NCBI GenBank assembly: GCA_020631735.1
Contig: CM036209.1
Coordinates: forward strand, 5,679,451-5,743,450
Length of the DNA stretch: 64,000 nucleotides
From: Saccharum officinarum
Lineage: Eukaryota; Streptophyta; Magnoliopsida; Poales; Poaceae
Direction: 5' to 3'
Positions 1 to 12,513 of the stretch are shown one piece after another (position 1 is the first letter of the stretch; every line of letters begins with the position of its first letter). A program made the position numbers and the translations under genes. Below the pieces are notes generated by a model. The model ran no database searches. It saw only the letters and a list, made by a program, of their open reading frames with translations, and had not been told where the DNA came from.

Positions 1-1509
1 TTTTTGCTTCCGTTTGATGTTTTGTTGCCGATCCGATTACAAAGGGATAGATATATATGTGTACTGAGTTACCATGATGACTTCTTAATATCTCGATCAT
101 TTGGCAAACAGTACGCATACATCTACCAAAGCTTTTTGCATACGCCAATATTTTGTCATGAAGGACAGGGCCGGGCCATGCATTTCTAATGTTGAGATGT
201 CATGATGGTGCTCTAGCTAAACTGGCCGCCACATGTATTCATTCATTCATAATAATACTCCCAGTATCCATATATAAGTGTTTTCCTTTACCAAATTGTT
301 GGAGGGGGATTTTTTTCTTTTTGCTAAAAAACCAAAAATAGGGAGTTATTTTACAAAAGTCATGGAGATGCTCTTAATTAGCATTCAAAAATTGTCCATA
401 ATTGTACCCATTTTTAGCATAATCTAACCCCATGTCTTCCCATCATTAAAATAAAACTAATTAGTTCTTGTCATTTTAATTAACGTTTGTCAGTGTAATC
501 TTGATATTTAAAAATTTGTTGTGCTCCCTCCGTCATGTAATGTGGAAATCTAAGCGATTTTAGACAAAATAATAAGTCTGGCAAAAGATCACTTTACCTC
601 TCACTAATTAGAATGGACGGAGTAGTTTAGTTGTTATTTTTTTAATTAATGTTGTTTGTTTTGGTTGACACTAAATGTTTAAACTCGATATTTCCTACCA
701 CAAAAGACAAAGGACAGAGGAGGCTCAGAACCCAGAATTACCTTCTATTTTTGTTATAAATTTTGAACTCTAGATCCTTTATATTACAGGATGAAGGGAG
801 TAGGTGATATATTGATGGGTATTATAATAATTTCTCTTCCTCTTATTAACCTATCCTCCATTAAATAAACTAGAAATGCTTTGTGAGGGAGGGAGTATTC
901 CTGGTCTATAGATTTGTCATTGATTGATTCCCAAAAAAAGATTTGTCATTGATTAATAACATTGTCCTTTAATTTAAAAAGAAACTAAGGGTTTTCGCTC
1001 GATACTCTTCAAATTAAAAACAATCTAAGATGTAATAGGATTGATTGCTCTGTCGAAAAGACATGAGCAAAATACTTACTTTTAGGTGTACATTTATAGT
1101 TTAGTGAGCCACGTATTTCTAAAAAAATACAAGCAAGTAATTGGTAAATCTACAAGCACCCATGCCAATTTGATGATTTAACTCTGAGTGAATATGTTTC
1201 GCCATAGAAAAACCAAACCAACTTAGCTCTTATTTGTGTACTAGCTTCGAAAAAATATTCAGTGATGAAGCTTTAAAGTCTTATTATTTGGGAACACGAC
1301 ACACATGCATAGATTTGTCCTAAAGGCATTTTTGTAATCTCAGAAATTTCTTGCATTTTATTGAATATACATTATGACCATACTATAACTATATAGGAAA
1401 AGATGGTGAAATGCAAGTATATATCTCTATTAGAGATCGTGCCACTTCTAAAATTTTAAGTACTATACAAATTTGACTATAGAGGGAGTATTTATTTATA
1501 CATCAGCAA
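1..1509. other. AT-rich intergenic DNA, no gene seen
   Basis: AT-rich sequence downstream of the lyase gene. I see no convincing coding region; the open frames are short and resemble nothing I know. It holds a Stowaway-like remnant (listed separately). A stretch ending near 896 in GAGGGAGGGAGTA may be the end of a second degraded MITE, but I could not find its partner end. Confidence 0.6.
524..627. mobile_element. Stowaway-like MITE remnant
   Basis: Starts with CTCCCTCCGTC, the usual Stowaway terminal sequence, and ends about 100 bases later with GGACGGAGTAG, its approximate reverse complement. The interior is short and non-coding. The right terminus is a few bases shorter than usual and the TA target duplication is not clean, so the limits are approximate. 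Confidence 0.5.
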
Positions 1510-1721
1510 GGGTGTTTGGTTTGAGGAATGAATTAGTCTATCGTCTTTTTATTCTTTATTTTTTTATTTTGTCTGTGGAATGGAATGAATGGGTTAATGC
1601 ATCGTCACTTTATTCCTATCAAGCTAATTTGAGAAATGACGTCATTCCAGTAAATTTAAGGAATGAGCTCATCATATTCCACCGCATCTAAAAATGGTTT
1701 AATTCCTCAAACCAAACATCC
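1510..1721. mobile_element. MITE with GGRTGTTTGGTTTGAGGAAT inverted repeats
   Basis: The left end GGGTGTTTGGTTTGAGGAAT and the right end (reverse strand GGATGTTTGGTTTGAGGAAT) are inverted repeats of about 20 bases with one mismatch, 212 bases apart. There is no coding capacity. Terminal GTTTGG motifs are typical of Tourist/PIF-Harbinger or hAT-derived MITEs. I could not see a matching 3-base or 8-base target duplication, so the superfamily is not assigned. Confidence 0.6.
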
Positions 1722-1987
1722 TATGACTATGCAAAAGAGAGAAAAATATTAGCGCATTTCTGCATAATCTCCCAAAACTGTATCCCCATTTCACTCTCTA
1801 GTGTTTTAATATGACGGCCCTACTGCTGGTATTATACTTTTACATTCAGAAAAAATTCCCCCTCTCACTGCTCCAAACAATCTTGCAAGTGTTTTGCTCA
1901 ATCATCCTACTACTGCTGCCTCTGTGTGTATACCCTGTAACAAGGAAACAATACAGTCCCTAGGCGACGGTGACCATGCTATGTCGA

Positions 1988-4900
1988 TCATGCACGCCGC
2001 GTCGTCGTCGCCGGCGCCGTCGTGGGGTCTCGGCAGGACCCGGGTGGTGCCTCGAGGCGGACGTAGTCGTACAAGACCCCCAGGAACTCGCCGGCGGCCT
2101 TCGTCTGCGTGATGCTGACGCTGTTCTCGCCCTCCTGCAGCAGGTACCCCCTGATCGGGAACTCGAAGCTCCACTGCACGCCGTGGATCCCGTGCCGCGC
2201 GATGGCGTTCCCGCCGCCGAACTCCGGCGTCGTCAGCTCCGCCACGCCACCTCCTCTCCCGTTCACCCGCACCTGCAGCCTCGACATCTGCGCGGCCGCG
2301 AGCGCCACGCGCAGCGTGTACGTGCCGTCGGCCACGACGCGGTCCAGCGTGAACCGGACCTCCCGCGTCGTCGGCGCGTACCGCCCGTCGCCTACCTTCC
2401 TGGTGACGTGCGCGAAGAACCAGTCCTTGGAAGCGTCGCTCTGGCCGACGGTGAAGACGGGGTCGGCGTCAGGGTAGAGCTCGGCGTACCTCGCCCACAG
2501 GCCGTACTGCCTGTACCTGTCCTTGCTCACGAAGAGCCTGTTGGCGTATCTGGGATCCACGTCGGGGACGAAGAACTCCACGGCGGTCCGGTCGGGGACG
2601 CCGATCTCCCACACCGTCGGGCCCGACCTGGGTGGCCGGAACACGAGCTCGCCGAGGTCGACGACGGCGCCCCCCGCCGTCACGGTCACAGACGAAGCGG
2701 ACACGTAGTCTCCGAGGACCCCCGGAACCCACGCGTAGAGGCTGTACACCCCCGGCCGGACGTTGCCGATGGTGAAGCTGAAGCCACCGCCGCAAGACCC
2801 GTCCGCCGCCGCCGTCGTCCAGAACAGGTATCCCTTGCACTCCGTCTGCCACGAGCCAGCCTGCCCGGGCGCGGCGAGCCCGACGTACGCCGTCGTCCCG
2901 GCGGGCACCGGCACGTCGTCGTCGGTGCTCGTGAACGTGTCGTCCCTGACCACCAGCCTGCCGGTGACGGAGCCCCTCTCGTCGGCCTTGGCGAAGTCCG
3001 GCGACTCCGGGAAGCTGTACGGCCACTTGCCGGCCTCCGCCCGCGCCTGCGCCTTGGCGTCGGTCCAGAGCGCCCCGATGTCGCCGCCGCGGCTCGGGCC
3101 GGAATTGAGGTAGATGAAGACCGGGCCCATCACCTTCTTCCAGTACTCGCCGTCGCCGATGCTGAGCACGATGTCGTTCCCGACGTAATGCGTGCCAAGA
3201 AACATCTGGCACAGGTATAAATTCAAAGCTTTCAGTTTCAGAGGAAGGATCGGATCGAGCTGGTCATCTGGATCGATCTTTGATCTTACAGTGAGTGAGG
3301 TGGGGCCGACATGGGAGGTGAGCTCCCGCTTCATGGGGCCGCCGCTCTTGAACTCGTTGCTGGGAGTGATGACCCAGAAGCCCATGGGGCTGGGGTGGCC
3401 GCCGCCGCCGGTGATCCAGCCATGGACGGCGTTGTCCTTGTTGTCCATGGAGTACTCGTACTTGTCATCCACCTCGCCCTTGAACTGTGGCTCCTGCGGG
3501 TTCACCAGCAGCACGGCCTCCTTGTAGGCCAGCGGAGTGCCACGTGGCTCGTCCCTGTCCGCCGCGCTCGGCATGTACCTCTGTATGTCGTCTGAGATCG
3601 CCATGTAGTTGAACCTGACATACAACATGGACACATGTTTATTTGTTGCAGAAAAGAAAAGGAAAATGTCATCTTGGCCAGACATGCATGCAAAACAACA
3701 CGGCCGGGTTCTTCCTCACTTGTCCGTGTTGAGCTTGAAAGCGAGCCTGGCCTCGGTGATGTTGAGAGCAGGCCAGTCGCTGGCGTGCTCCAAGATGGCG
3801 TAGCAGTAGAACCCGGAGCTGCCTTTCAGCATCACAAGCCTGCAGGAATATATAATAACAAATGATATTCATTTCTGGAAATATATGATGTCATCACTGC
3901 ATGCTAGTGGTAATATATATTATATATGCATGTAGTACTAGTGCTTCAAATCAAATCATGCATGATCCTTTAATTTTCAACACTGAATGAATATAGTTAA
4001 GCGAAATTCTGAATACGAATACGAATATATAATAACAAGTCCAAGAACACCGCCGCATGCACCTCTTGTCAACATTTAGGCGAACACTGTCTTGGCGTGA
4101 CGGAGTGTACGTGCTGGTGAAAGAGAGCTCCACTTGATCCTCAGTTGAAACCACGATCTTGAACTCCGTACTGTCCAACCTGTACAGACGCTGCAGTTAG
4201 TCGGTTAGTTGAATCCAAAAGGACCAAATTCAGCTTGTGCACATGCGCAAATGCTTCATTTCTTGGGCCGTTGCCTTATTGGTCCTTACCCGTTAGCTTG
4301 GAGATTATTAGTACGTGCTCCGTATGTTTGAAAAAATTGTTTCTTCTTAGATATGATATCATGTGAACCATGCAACAATATTTATGCATGCTGTGCTATT
4401 ACTTTTTTTCAGTGCTGATTTATTTGTGAGTTGTGACGGTGCTTAACGCTAGCACTGAATTTCAGAGTTCAGACAGAGCTGGAGGAGCACTTTACAGTGT
4501 GGATGGATGGGGTGGTTTGGTTTGGTTAGTCCTTGCGCTTAGATTAGGAAGGAAGCCAGCATGCATGCATCTTTTCGGTGCACATTATGTTCAGGCAGAG
4601 TACATACTCATCTGATCTGCTAGCTTTTTCTACAGGTAATGCATGCATGCACATGCATGATTACGTTGTTGCATTGCCTAAGCTGGGTAGAGAAACTAGC
4701 TTGTTCCCAATCTGATTGTTGATCAGGCCTGTGACTGTGACGGCACTTCCATGAATCCTGTCAGTTAAGGCATGCAGAAATCTGGTCGATCGGTGCAAGT
4801 TATGTCCGGCCAAGAGTGTCTAAACTACGTACTACGCAAAACTGTTTGTGTTTGTGAGTTGCAGCTGCGAGTACAGTGCAGCAGCAGTAAATAAACAGCA

Positions 4901-5785
4901 GCAATAAAAAAACAACACCGTATATATCTGAAGATTGTCTGTCTGGAGTTTCAGACATGCAGGCATATCATCAGCACAGCACACCAAGGAGGTGGGTGGT
5001 CAGTGAAAGATCATGGGGGGAGTGGAATGTATAGAATATATCATCAGCAACTGAAAACTCACGTGTCGATCATTCCTCTTGGCTGATCGGAGCCCGGATA
5101 GTTCCACACCACATCCCAGTACCTGAATGCAACAGAATTCATTAGTTCATCACTTACAGAGATGTTTATATATGCAAATATATACTACCCACCCTCCTGA
5201 GTTTTCGGTGCCGTCGAAGTGCAGGAGGTTGCGCTCGCCGTTGTAGCGGACGCCGGTGATGTGGCCCTGCGGCTTGGACAGCGTCACCTGCACCACGCCG
5301 TTGTCCACAACCACCTGCATGATGCCAATGCAATCCCCGTAGGTAGGTAGGTAGGTAGGTAGATACATGCAGAAATCGATCATGACAGGATTATACATAC
5401 ATATAATAACTCGTGGCAAATTTAAAACATGGAAAACGTATATAAGTAACTAGTACTATAGGAGGAGTAGCGACAAATAAAAGATACAGTAATATCCTGC
5501 CTGTTTATATGTATGGAAAAAAGATACGAGTAACATACTCTAATTAATTCAGTAGACTATACGCACCTGATGCCGATAATCGTCGACACGCAACGTAACG
5601 CCAGGGTCCGCCGTCGCCGGCGATCTGGCGGCGGCGCCGCGGTGCCAGCGCGGCAGGGAAAATGGCGACCACCACGACGCTCCGACGACGCCGATGTGCA
5701 GGGTCATCGTCACCACTAGCAGCAGCAACACCGCCGACGACGACCTTGTCATCCCCGTCCTCGTCCCAGCAGCCGCGGCGGCCAT
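1988..5785 (-). CDS. Rhamnogalacturonate lyase, PL4 family, seven exons
   Basis: Secreted enzyme expected to cleave the rhamnosyl-galacturonate bond of rhamnogalacturonan I by beta-elimination in the cell wall. Exons, 5' to 3' on the minus strand: 5785-5567, 5314-5193, 5122-5063, 4179-4063, 3839-3720, 3614-3290, 3205-1988. All introns are GT-AG and the phases join into 726 codons. Residues about 18-36 are a hydrophobic signal-peptide core after a short basic stretch; M12 is a possible alternative start. The conserved plant block KGEVDDKY...VHGW lies at about 258-279 and has Lys and His of the kind implicated in PL4 catalysis. A fibronectin-III-like segment follows (about 397-500), then a jelly-roll carbohydrate-binding-like domain (about 503-715). 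Full length for plant members and no lesion seen. The intron between exons 3 and 4 is the longest (883 bases). The splice model is read by eye from homology and has no transcript support. Confidence 0.93.
5339..5362. repeat. (GTAG)n microsatellite in lyase intron 1
   Basis: About six uninterrupted GTAG units just upstream (on the gene strand) of the intron 1 acceptor of the lyase gene. It does not touch the splice signals. Confidence 0.9.
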
Positions 5786-6130
5786 GGCTGACTATTGCTC
5801 GATGGCCGGCGGCCGGCAACACTGGCGCGCCCGGCAGGGGCTCGGGCACACTGCAATACTGCACTAGCTAGCTCGTTTGCTTGCTAGCTAGCTGGCTTGT
5901 TCGCGAGGGAGCTGTGGCCGCGCCTGAGCTGACTATATATACGCACGAGCTGACGAACACGAAGCCGGCAGCCACGATCGAACCGATCGGATCGGCCGGC
6001 CGGTGGCCAAGCAAAGGTTCGTTAGGCGCGGTGGCGGCGGCGGCGGCGCAAGTTGCGCGGCGAGCAGGGCTCGAGAGAAGGAAGGAAGGATCGAGAGCTG
6101 GTTTGTTCAGGGCCTGTATGGGCAGCTGCT
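5786..6130 (-). promoter_or_regulatory. Promoter region of the rhamnogalacturonate lyase gene
   Basis: On the minus strand a TATA box reading TATATATAG lies at 5941-5933, about 150 bases upstream of the ATG at 5785. That spacing fits a 5' UTR of roughly 100-120 bases. The area is GC-rich and includes a (GGC)n run near 6028-6050 and several CTAGCTAG palindromes near 5867-5895. No specific transcription-factor site is claimed. Confidence 0.6.
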
Positions 6131-7000
6131 AGCGATGGCAATGCCTTTTTATAAAGGCCGGCGCGCGGCGCACGGCACGGCTCATCAGATGAGCCGGCCG
6201 GTAGTTACCTCGCCGTTGCAACAAGCTAGCTGGAGCTGCTTTGCATGCCGGCGGCGCTGCCTCGATCAATGCTCCCGTACCCGATCCGGTTGCAACCGTA
6301 TCTTTTCTCTCTGCTTCTACCAGTGTGCTATAGGATGTGAGAATGCAACTATGCAAAGCAGTCATACGTCACCTTCTTTAACTCCCAAAACGAACTCTAC
6401 TGCTACAGCAGTTCAATGGCTTGCATGCTCATCCAGTCATCCTCTAAAAAAAAAAGAAGGGGATAATATTGGGACATGCCGGCCGGTGGGCTAGTTGTGT
6501 ACGTATTAAAAAACAGTAATGCTCAGGGTCGGACTTATGGGACGCCACTTCCCAGGCTCGCGCGGGCTACCGGCCCAACAAAGTCTGCCTCCTCCTCTGT
6601 TCGTCTCCTCCATCTCTCTCAAAAATATCTTCCTACTCGCTCACCCATCGTACGCTTTACAATGCCGTGCAGCCATCAACCCGTCCCACTCCGCATTCGC
6701 CGCAGTGGCCATCTCCCTCCCTCCGCATGCCCTCATCTTGCGTTGCTCGCTCCTACCTCCTGCCCGTCGCACACCCCACCCGCGCCTCTCGCTCCTTGCT
6801 CCCGTAGTCCCACCCACTTGGTTGGGTGTGCCGCCCGCCTCTACTGGCGCTGGTGGTGCCGTCGCGTGCTTCAGGTCGATTCCCACCGAGCCAAGGGCAA
6901 CCACGAAGCGTGGCCCGTGCCGTTGGTGCTCACGCGCTGCTACTCGGCGCCGACTCCCACTTCGAGGCCGAAATCAATTGGCCCTGACCTCTCCCTCCCC
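6131..7000. other. Intergenic DNA, no gene supported
   Basis: Moderately GC-rich sequence with overlapping short open frames on both strands and no recognisable protein. From about 6530 it becomes C-rich on the plus strand and leads into the minisatellite at 7010. The two may belong to one non-autonomous transposon, but I could not identify termini. Confidence 0.5.
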
Positions 7001-7009
7001 CTATGTTAC

Positions 7010-7505
7010 AAATGTAAGTTTCAAGTGTTTCAGATGTTATCAGAGGTATGTTGCAAAAGTTTCATATGGATGATGCAAAAGTATATTAGAATGTTGCATA
7101 TGTTGCAAGTTTTAAGAGGCATGTTGCAAGTGTTTTAGGGGCATGTTGCAAGCGTTTGTTCAAAATATTTCACTGTTTCAGACGTATGTTGCAAGTGTTT
7201 TAGAGGCATATTGCAAGCGTTTGTTCAAAATATTTCATTGTTTCAGACGTATGTTGTAAGTGTTTTTTATCTGGATGTTGCACATGTTTCACACATTGTT
7301 GTAAGAGTATGTTGGAAATGTTTTAGTTGTTTTGGTATTATGTTGCAATAAGTGTTTTCATGTTGCAAGTTGCAAGTGTTTTATCTTCATGTTGCATATG
7401 TTTCACACACATATTGCATGTGTATGTTCCAAATGTTTCATCTGCTTCATACATATGTTGCATTCAAGTGTCTCATGTTGCAAGTGTTTCGCGTTTCAGA
7501 GGTAT
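7010..7505. repeat. Degenerate minisatellite built on ATGTTGCAAGTGTTT
   Basis: About 500 bases made of diverged copies of a motif close to ATGTTGCAAGTGTTT, with variants such as ATGTTGCAAGCGTTT and ATGTTGCATATGTTTCA. Some are arranged in longer period blocks, for example near 7130-7180 and 7190-7240. Such blocks are familiar in grass non-autonomous DNA transposons. A GC-rich stretch (7510-7650) follows directly. No terminal inverted repeat was found. Confidence 0.7.
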
Positions 7506-8788
7506 GTTTAGAGAGTCATGGGGCACGGCCCGATCGCCGGGGAAGAGGCGCAGTGAGCCGGGTGCCGGCGGATAGGGCGCGCGGAGCGCCTAGGGTCCTA
7601 TGGACGGGGCGTGTTCATCCTCATCTCAGCTCCCGGTCCTGCCTGCGCGAAGAGAGAGGAGGGGGTCAGGGGGAAGGAGTAGCGGGCACAGGGCGGGGCG
7701 AGGCGGATGGGGGCGGGGTACACGTGCAGGGCGAGATGAAGCGGACGGGGAAGAACACGTGTCTACAGCAGCGAACGGCACGGCGGCAGGCATGGGCGGG
7801 CTGGCGACTGAAGCCGTGGTCGTGCAATGGCGTTTTTTGATGGGCCATTCTGCTGTTTCGGTGGGAGTATGCCTAGGTTACCTATCCCATCTGATGTCCG
7901 AGAGCCAGCAATTCTCATTACAAATCATCCTTTCAGTTTTTGCCAATTTCTCCAACCAAATAAAAACCTTGAGATGGACCCAACCCCAGACTAAACACAG
8001 TGGTTGAACCCATTCTTAAAAATAGGGCTAGGTTTATCGCATCCCTTCGATATGATCTTTATCTCCAAACTAAACACATGCTTAGAGAGTCATAGCTACC
8101 ACTTGATTTTTTTTGTGTTCAACTTTTTTATCAAGAACTATGTTTTTTTTGAATGCATGATGGATAGAATAAATGGGAGAAGGAAAATTTGTATGCTTTA
8201 TTTATTGACTTCTAAGATACTCCATCTATCCAATTAGTTATGTTTTCTGATTACACGACTTCCTTCTAATCCAGCACTTTGAAACCTATAGTATCCTAAA
8301 CACTGTTGAATGCTATCTTCCCATTTATCTCCATCTGCATTAACCAGTAGTGTGGGAAAAATGACCCTAGCTTTCAGGTAAGAAGCAAAAGTGTAATGGC
8401 TTTCGGGTAATAATGAACCCACTTTGCTAGCCTTGAGAGAGGGGAATGACCCTAGAGCCCAAGCAAACTATCTACACAAGAGTGATAAAAAATCACCAAT
8501 CAAACTGCTAAAGCAATCACAAATAAGTGACATTTTAGAATTGTTCAAGTCAATCATCCTAAACCTTACCTAGGAAATACTTTTCATGTGCTGAGTTTTA
8601 ATGTTTGGAAATGGTACACGTAGATCTTCCTTGAAATATACTTCAACAAAAGTATATATTTGCTATATTTACTAGCTAGCAAATAAGTAGTGGTCAAAAC
8701 TTGAGAACAACTAAGTACATACAATCGTCAAACGTTCCTTATTTGTGACAAGAGTGAGTGTATTTATTTTTATGCCTAGTTACAATTA
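7506..8788. other. Intergenic DNA, no gene supported
   Basis: The GC-rich part up to about 7800 probably belongs with the adjacent minisatellite. The remainder is AT-rich with no recognisable coding sequence, RNA gene or repeat terminus. Confidence 0.5.
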
Positions 8789-8975
8789 GGGCACATTTGG
8801 TTGTTCAACTACCACTCGCCTCTCCTTAGTAAGCGAGAAATCACATGAGAAGGGGTGTTTGGTTCACTGGCGAGGTTTAGTAGGAGAGTCATTTTAGTTC
8901 GCCTAGCCTGGCAAGGAAAGGCTCACTCGCACGGGCGAGGCGAGGCAACCTAGCTCCTGGAACCAAATTCTACCC
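8789..8975. mobile_element. Tourist-like MITE (TTA target duplication)
   Basis: The left end GGGCACATTTGGTTG and the right end (reverse strand GGGTAGAATTTGGTTCC) form imperfect inverted repeats. TTA flanks both sides (8786-8788 and 8976-8978), as expected for PIF/Harbinger-derived Tourist elements. It is 187 bases long and non-coding. Confidence 0.55.
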
Positions 8976-9203
8976 TTAGTTTATCTTAGAACACAAGTAG
9001 TCATGTTGTACACTAGATTGTACCATATAAGCAGGTCAAACCAAAATTTGGTAACAATAAATGCTTGCCAAACATACCAGGTTATTAGTCTTGCCACACT
9101 TTAATGGCAACAAAGTCCATCCCCTATAACCTTAGAGATTAGAAAAAGTTAGGTAAACAAAAGTTGAGTGTGGACCAAGTGACTAAGTAGTTAGGCAGAC
9201 TAA

Positions 9204-9442
9204 GGCCTTGTTTAGCTCCCAAAAAGTTTCCCAAAAAGTGTTACGGTAGCCATCACATCAAATCTTGTGATACATGCATGGAGCATTAAATATAGATGAA
9301 AAAAACTAATTGCACAGTTGAGTTGGAAATCACGAGACGAATGTTTTGAGCCTAATTAGTCAATGATTGAACACTAATTGCTAAATAAAAACGAAAGTGT
9401 TACAGTAGCCAAATTCCCAAATTTCGCGAACTAAACATGCAC
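9204..9442. mobile_element. Tourist-like MITE (GGCCTTGTTTAG type)
   Basis: Starts GGCCTTGTTTAG and ends (reverse strand) GTGCATGTTTAGTTC, flanked by TAA at 9201-9203 and 9443-9445. The interior contains the block around CACGAGACGAAT...TTTTGAGCCTAATTAGTC, which I recognise from a very abundant grass MITE family. It is 239 bases long, non-coding, and nearly complete. Confidence 0.75.
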
Positions 9443-9445
9443 TAA

Positions 9446-11500
9446 GTTGTGGCAGCAACCAAAAAATGGCTAAACATACCAAGAAATGCCAAAATGTGCA
9501 AAAAAGAAGATGGCTGGATCATAGCCGAACCAATCTTGGGTAATGACAGAATCTAGGCGATTAGTAAACGGTGTTTGGATTACTCCCAAACTTTGCCAAA
9601 AATAATGAATGACATAGATCCATGTGTCACTAATTTTTTAAAAAATCTAGATAAATCTAACATGGATCTTCCGGGCCAATAAAATATAAAACATGCATGA
9701 CGGAGGAAATATAAACAATCATTTGAAATTGCACTATGTGCAGCACTAGCAATCTGCCACGTCACCCTCCTCTTATTTGGCCAGCCAAACCAAAGCCAGG
9801 CCACCAAAACGTTCACTCATGAGTTGCCCTTCCTCTGGTCACTGGCCAGGGCCAATTTTTAGAACGAGACAAAACTTGCAGAGAACTAAATGGTGGCCAA
9901 ATTTTGTAGACACCTCAAAATTTGGTCAGGCCTTTACCGGCACCAAACCAAACAGCCCGTTTGCGATGAAGATGACAAAGCCCAAATGAATGTCTCACTG
10001 TCCCGAGGAGCCCGGAGTGGAAGAGCATCACACAAGTCGTAGGCGGTGCTCAATTTGGGACCACAATATACAGACAGCCGAATCTGAGACAATGTACAGA
10101 ATTCAGTATTTAGTGTTCCAGCATTCCAGATGAAGAAAAGACAAGTTTTTTTACTTTCCATAAGCTCTGTTATACGTTGTTGTCACGCCACGCACACAGT
10201 TAAAGAAATTGGAATGCATGTATTTGTGATCTTTTCAGCAGACTTCTTCCACGCAAACGCAGTGGAGAAACTACGTGATGTTATTTTTTTTTCTCTCATC
10301 GGGAACTGTCGGGGAATATTTCTACAGTTTCTTGTTTGCTTACAAACACCACCAGATGTCACCATGCCGTTCTCAAGACCGCAAAGAAATCTCCACAGTC
10401 TCATTTCGCCAGTAACATCCACACGTGCATTTTGCCTGGGTTTACTTGCTGCTGCAATCGTATGGGCTGCTATCACCATAGCTGTCAGCTGCTGGCCTCC
10501 ACTAAAACTCGGTTTCCATAGCCATGCCATCTAAGGTCCTGGACGGCTGGACCTGTCAATTCAAGTTGCACAGAAACCTACATCAAAACTCAGTTTCTAT
10601 AGGTCTTGGAGTTCATTCAAGTTGCACTGAACTCATCAGACCCAGCAATTCTTCATAGAGTGGAGGTCTGGGGGAAGAAAGTTTGGGATTCGGATGCTTT
10701 TCTGCTATCAACTTTATCAAACCCCAGTTGCTTGCAAGTTGCGATGTTCTGACACCACATTGTTGACATGTCAGAGTTTATCCTGTAAAACATATATACA
10801 AGATACTTAATTGACTTTAATTTAATGGAACAGGCATTCAGGCTCCAACATAGACCCAGCAAAACTGATGCAAATTTTTAGAAACCATTCACCAGAAAAA
10901 TAAATATCCAGCAACTCTTACTTGGTTTAAAAAAGTTTGGCAAGAGGATTAGAGTAGAAAGATAACAAGCATTCATTAAGACTGACTGAGCGAGTGCCGA
11001 GTGGTACAACCGTACAAGTGTTTAAAGTCTTGAATGGACCACTAAATACTTATTCTACATGGATGCTGCTTAGTTACAGCTGCTTTTTGTTCTCCATATA
11101 TTCAAGCACAAAGGCTTGTTGTACTTTCATATGTTGGACAAATAGACAGTCTGATACATCATTATTAACCTTTTTCTTGTGTACTTAGAATTTAGAAAGT
11201 GTACTGACATGTGGTTTCAACTTAATGTTATGCTTAATGATGTGGCAGACTGATTACCCAAAACCAGCCACAAATACCTTGTTATTTAATTCTACATTGA
11301 TTTTGACATTTGGGGGATATGTGATCAACAAGTTGCACATTAAGTATGCTCAGACGGAAACTAAACCACACGAAGAGTTGAGGGACCACCACGGATGTAC
11401 TTTTTACTAAATGAAATAAAAAACTAGAACCTAAGGTGCAAATAATTTGACATTCACATGCTCACCTTTAGTAGCTTCAGCCATAGAGGGCTACAGGCAG
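9446..11500. other. Intergenic DNA, no gene supported
   Basis: No recognisable protein. GGTGTTTGGATTACTCCC near 9569 and GGTTTGGTGCC-like sequence (reverse strand) near 9940-9960 could be the ends of a degraded MITE of about 390 bases, but they match poorly. Short open frames at 10130-10534 on both strands overlap each other and look non-coding. Confidence 0.45.
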
Positions 11501-12513
11501 CACCATGTGGCAGAACCGCCAGAAATAACTCACTCTTGCTAAATTTGGCATATAGCTTATGTTTGCGTAGTCGGGTCAGGACGCTGCGAAAATGATGTGC
11601 ATGCTCTTCTTTATTTTTGGAATATATCAAAATATCATCAATGAACATCACCACAAACTTGTTCAATTACGGCATGAAGACTGAGTTCATGAGGTACATA
11701 AAAAATACAGGGGCATTGGTGAGACCAAAGGACATGACTAGGTATTCATAAAGTCCATACCTAGTATAGAAAGCTGTCTTTGGTACATCTTGTGGCCGGA
11801 TTTTAATTTGGTGATAACCAAAACGAAAATCAATTTTCGAAAACACCTTTGCACTAGCCAACTGATCGAACAGAGCATCAATGCGAGGCAAATGATACTT
11901 GTTCTTAATGGTTACCGCATTGAGAGGGCGGTAATCCACAAACATCCGAAGAGTACCGTCCTTCTTCACAAAGATAGTTGGACAACCCCATGGTGAATAA
12001 CTAGGACGGATGAATCCCTTCTCCAATAATTCCTCTAATTGCTTCTTCATTTCTGCTAATTCTTTTATAACCATGCGGTAAGGACGTCACGAAATAGGTG
12101 CAATACCAAGTTCTAACTCAATGGTAAACTCTACCTCCCTATCCGGTGGTAAACTAGGTAGGTCTTCAGAAAAAACATCCGGAAACTCACAAACCACAGA
12201 AATAGAAGCAAGATCAAGGGAGGCTTCAGTATGAGCAACAACTGGTAAGACGGGAACTGAGGGCATAAGGATAGACATTTTATCCTCATAAGAAGGAAGC
12301 TTTAACTCAACACTTCTCTGCTTAAGGTTTAAGACTACCCCATAAATTCTCAACCAGTTCATGCCCAGAATTACATCTATGTCTTGCCTAGGCACCACCA
12401 TAAACTGGAGACGATAAGTGTGAGTAGCTAGCACTAACCTAACTTCGAGTATTAACGTACAACTGTGCACCCAGATCTCTGATTCTATAGACAATAGGAA
12501 TAGACATAGTAGA
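11500..12513 (-). pseudogene. Ty3/gypsy element A1, downstream part: protease end and reverse transcriptase
   Basis: Minus-strand pol remnant, truncated near 11500. In coding order: the end of the protease/linker ([16 protein letters not shown] motif), the pre-RT segment (CEFPDVF...[13 protein letters not shown]), then reverse transcriptase with [37 protein letters not shown] and the catalytic FIDD at about 11634-11645. It is broken by an in-frame TGA at 12087-12089, where A2 at the right of the window has TGG, and by a TAA at 11667-11669. RNase H and integrase are absent. The other half of A1 lies at 46293-47190, separated by the insertion at 12514-46292. Confidence 0.9.

Noticed and set aside
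1..189. Short plus-strand open frame at the window start
   Set aside because: AT-rich, 61 codons, no similarity, no promoter or splice context.
1970..3220. Long plus-strand open frame (416 codons) opposite the lyase last exon
   Set aside because: It is the antisense shadow of a GC-rich exon. Its composition is Arg/Pro/Ala-rich low complexity, and the minus strand encodes an unmistakable lyase.
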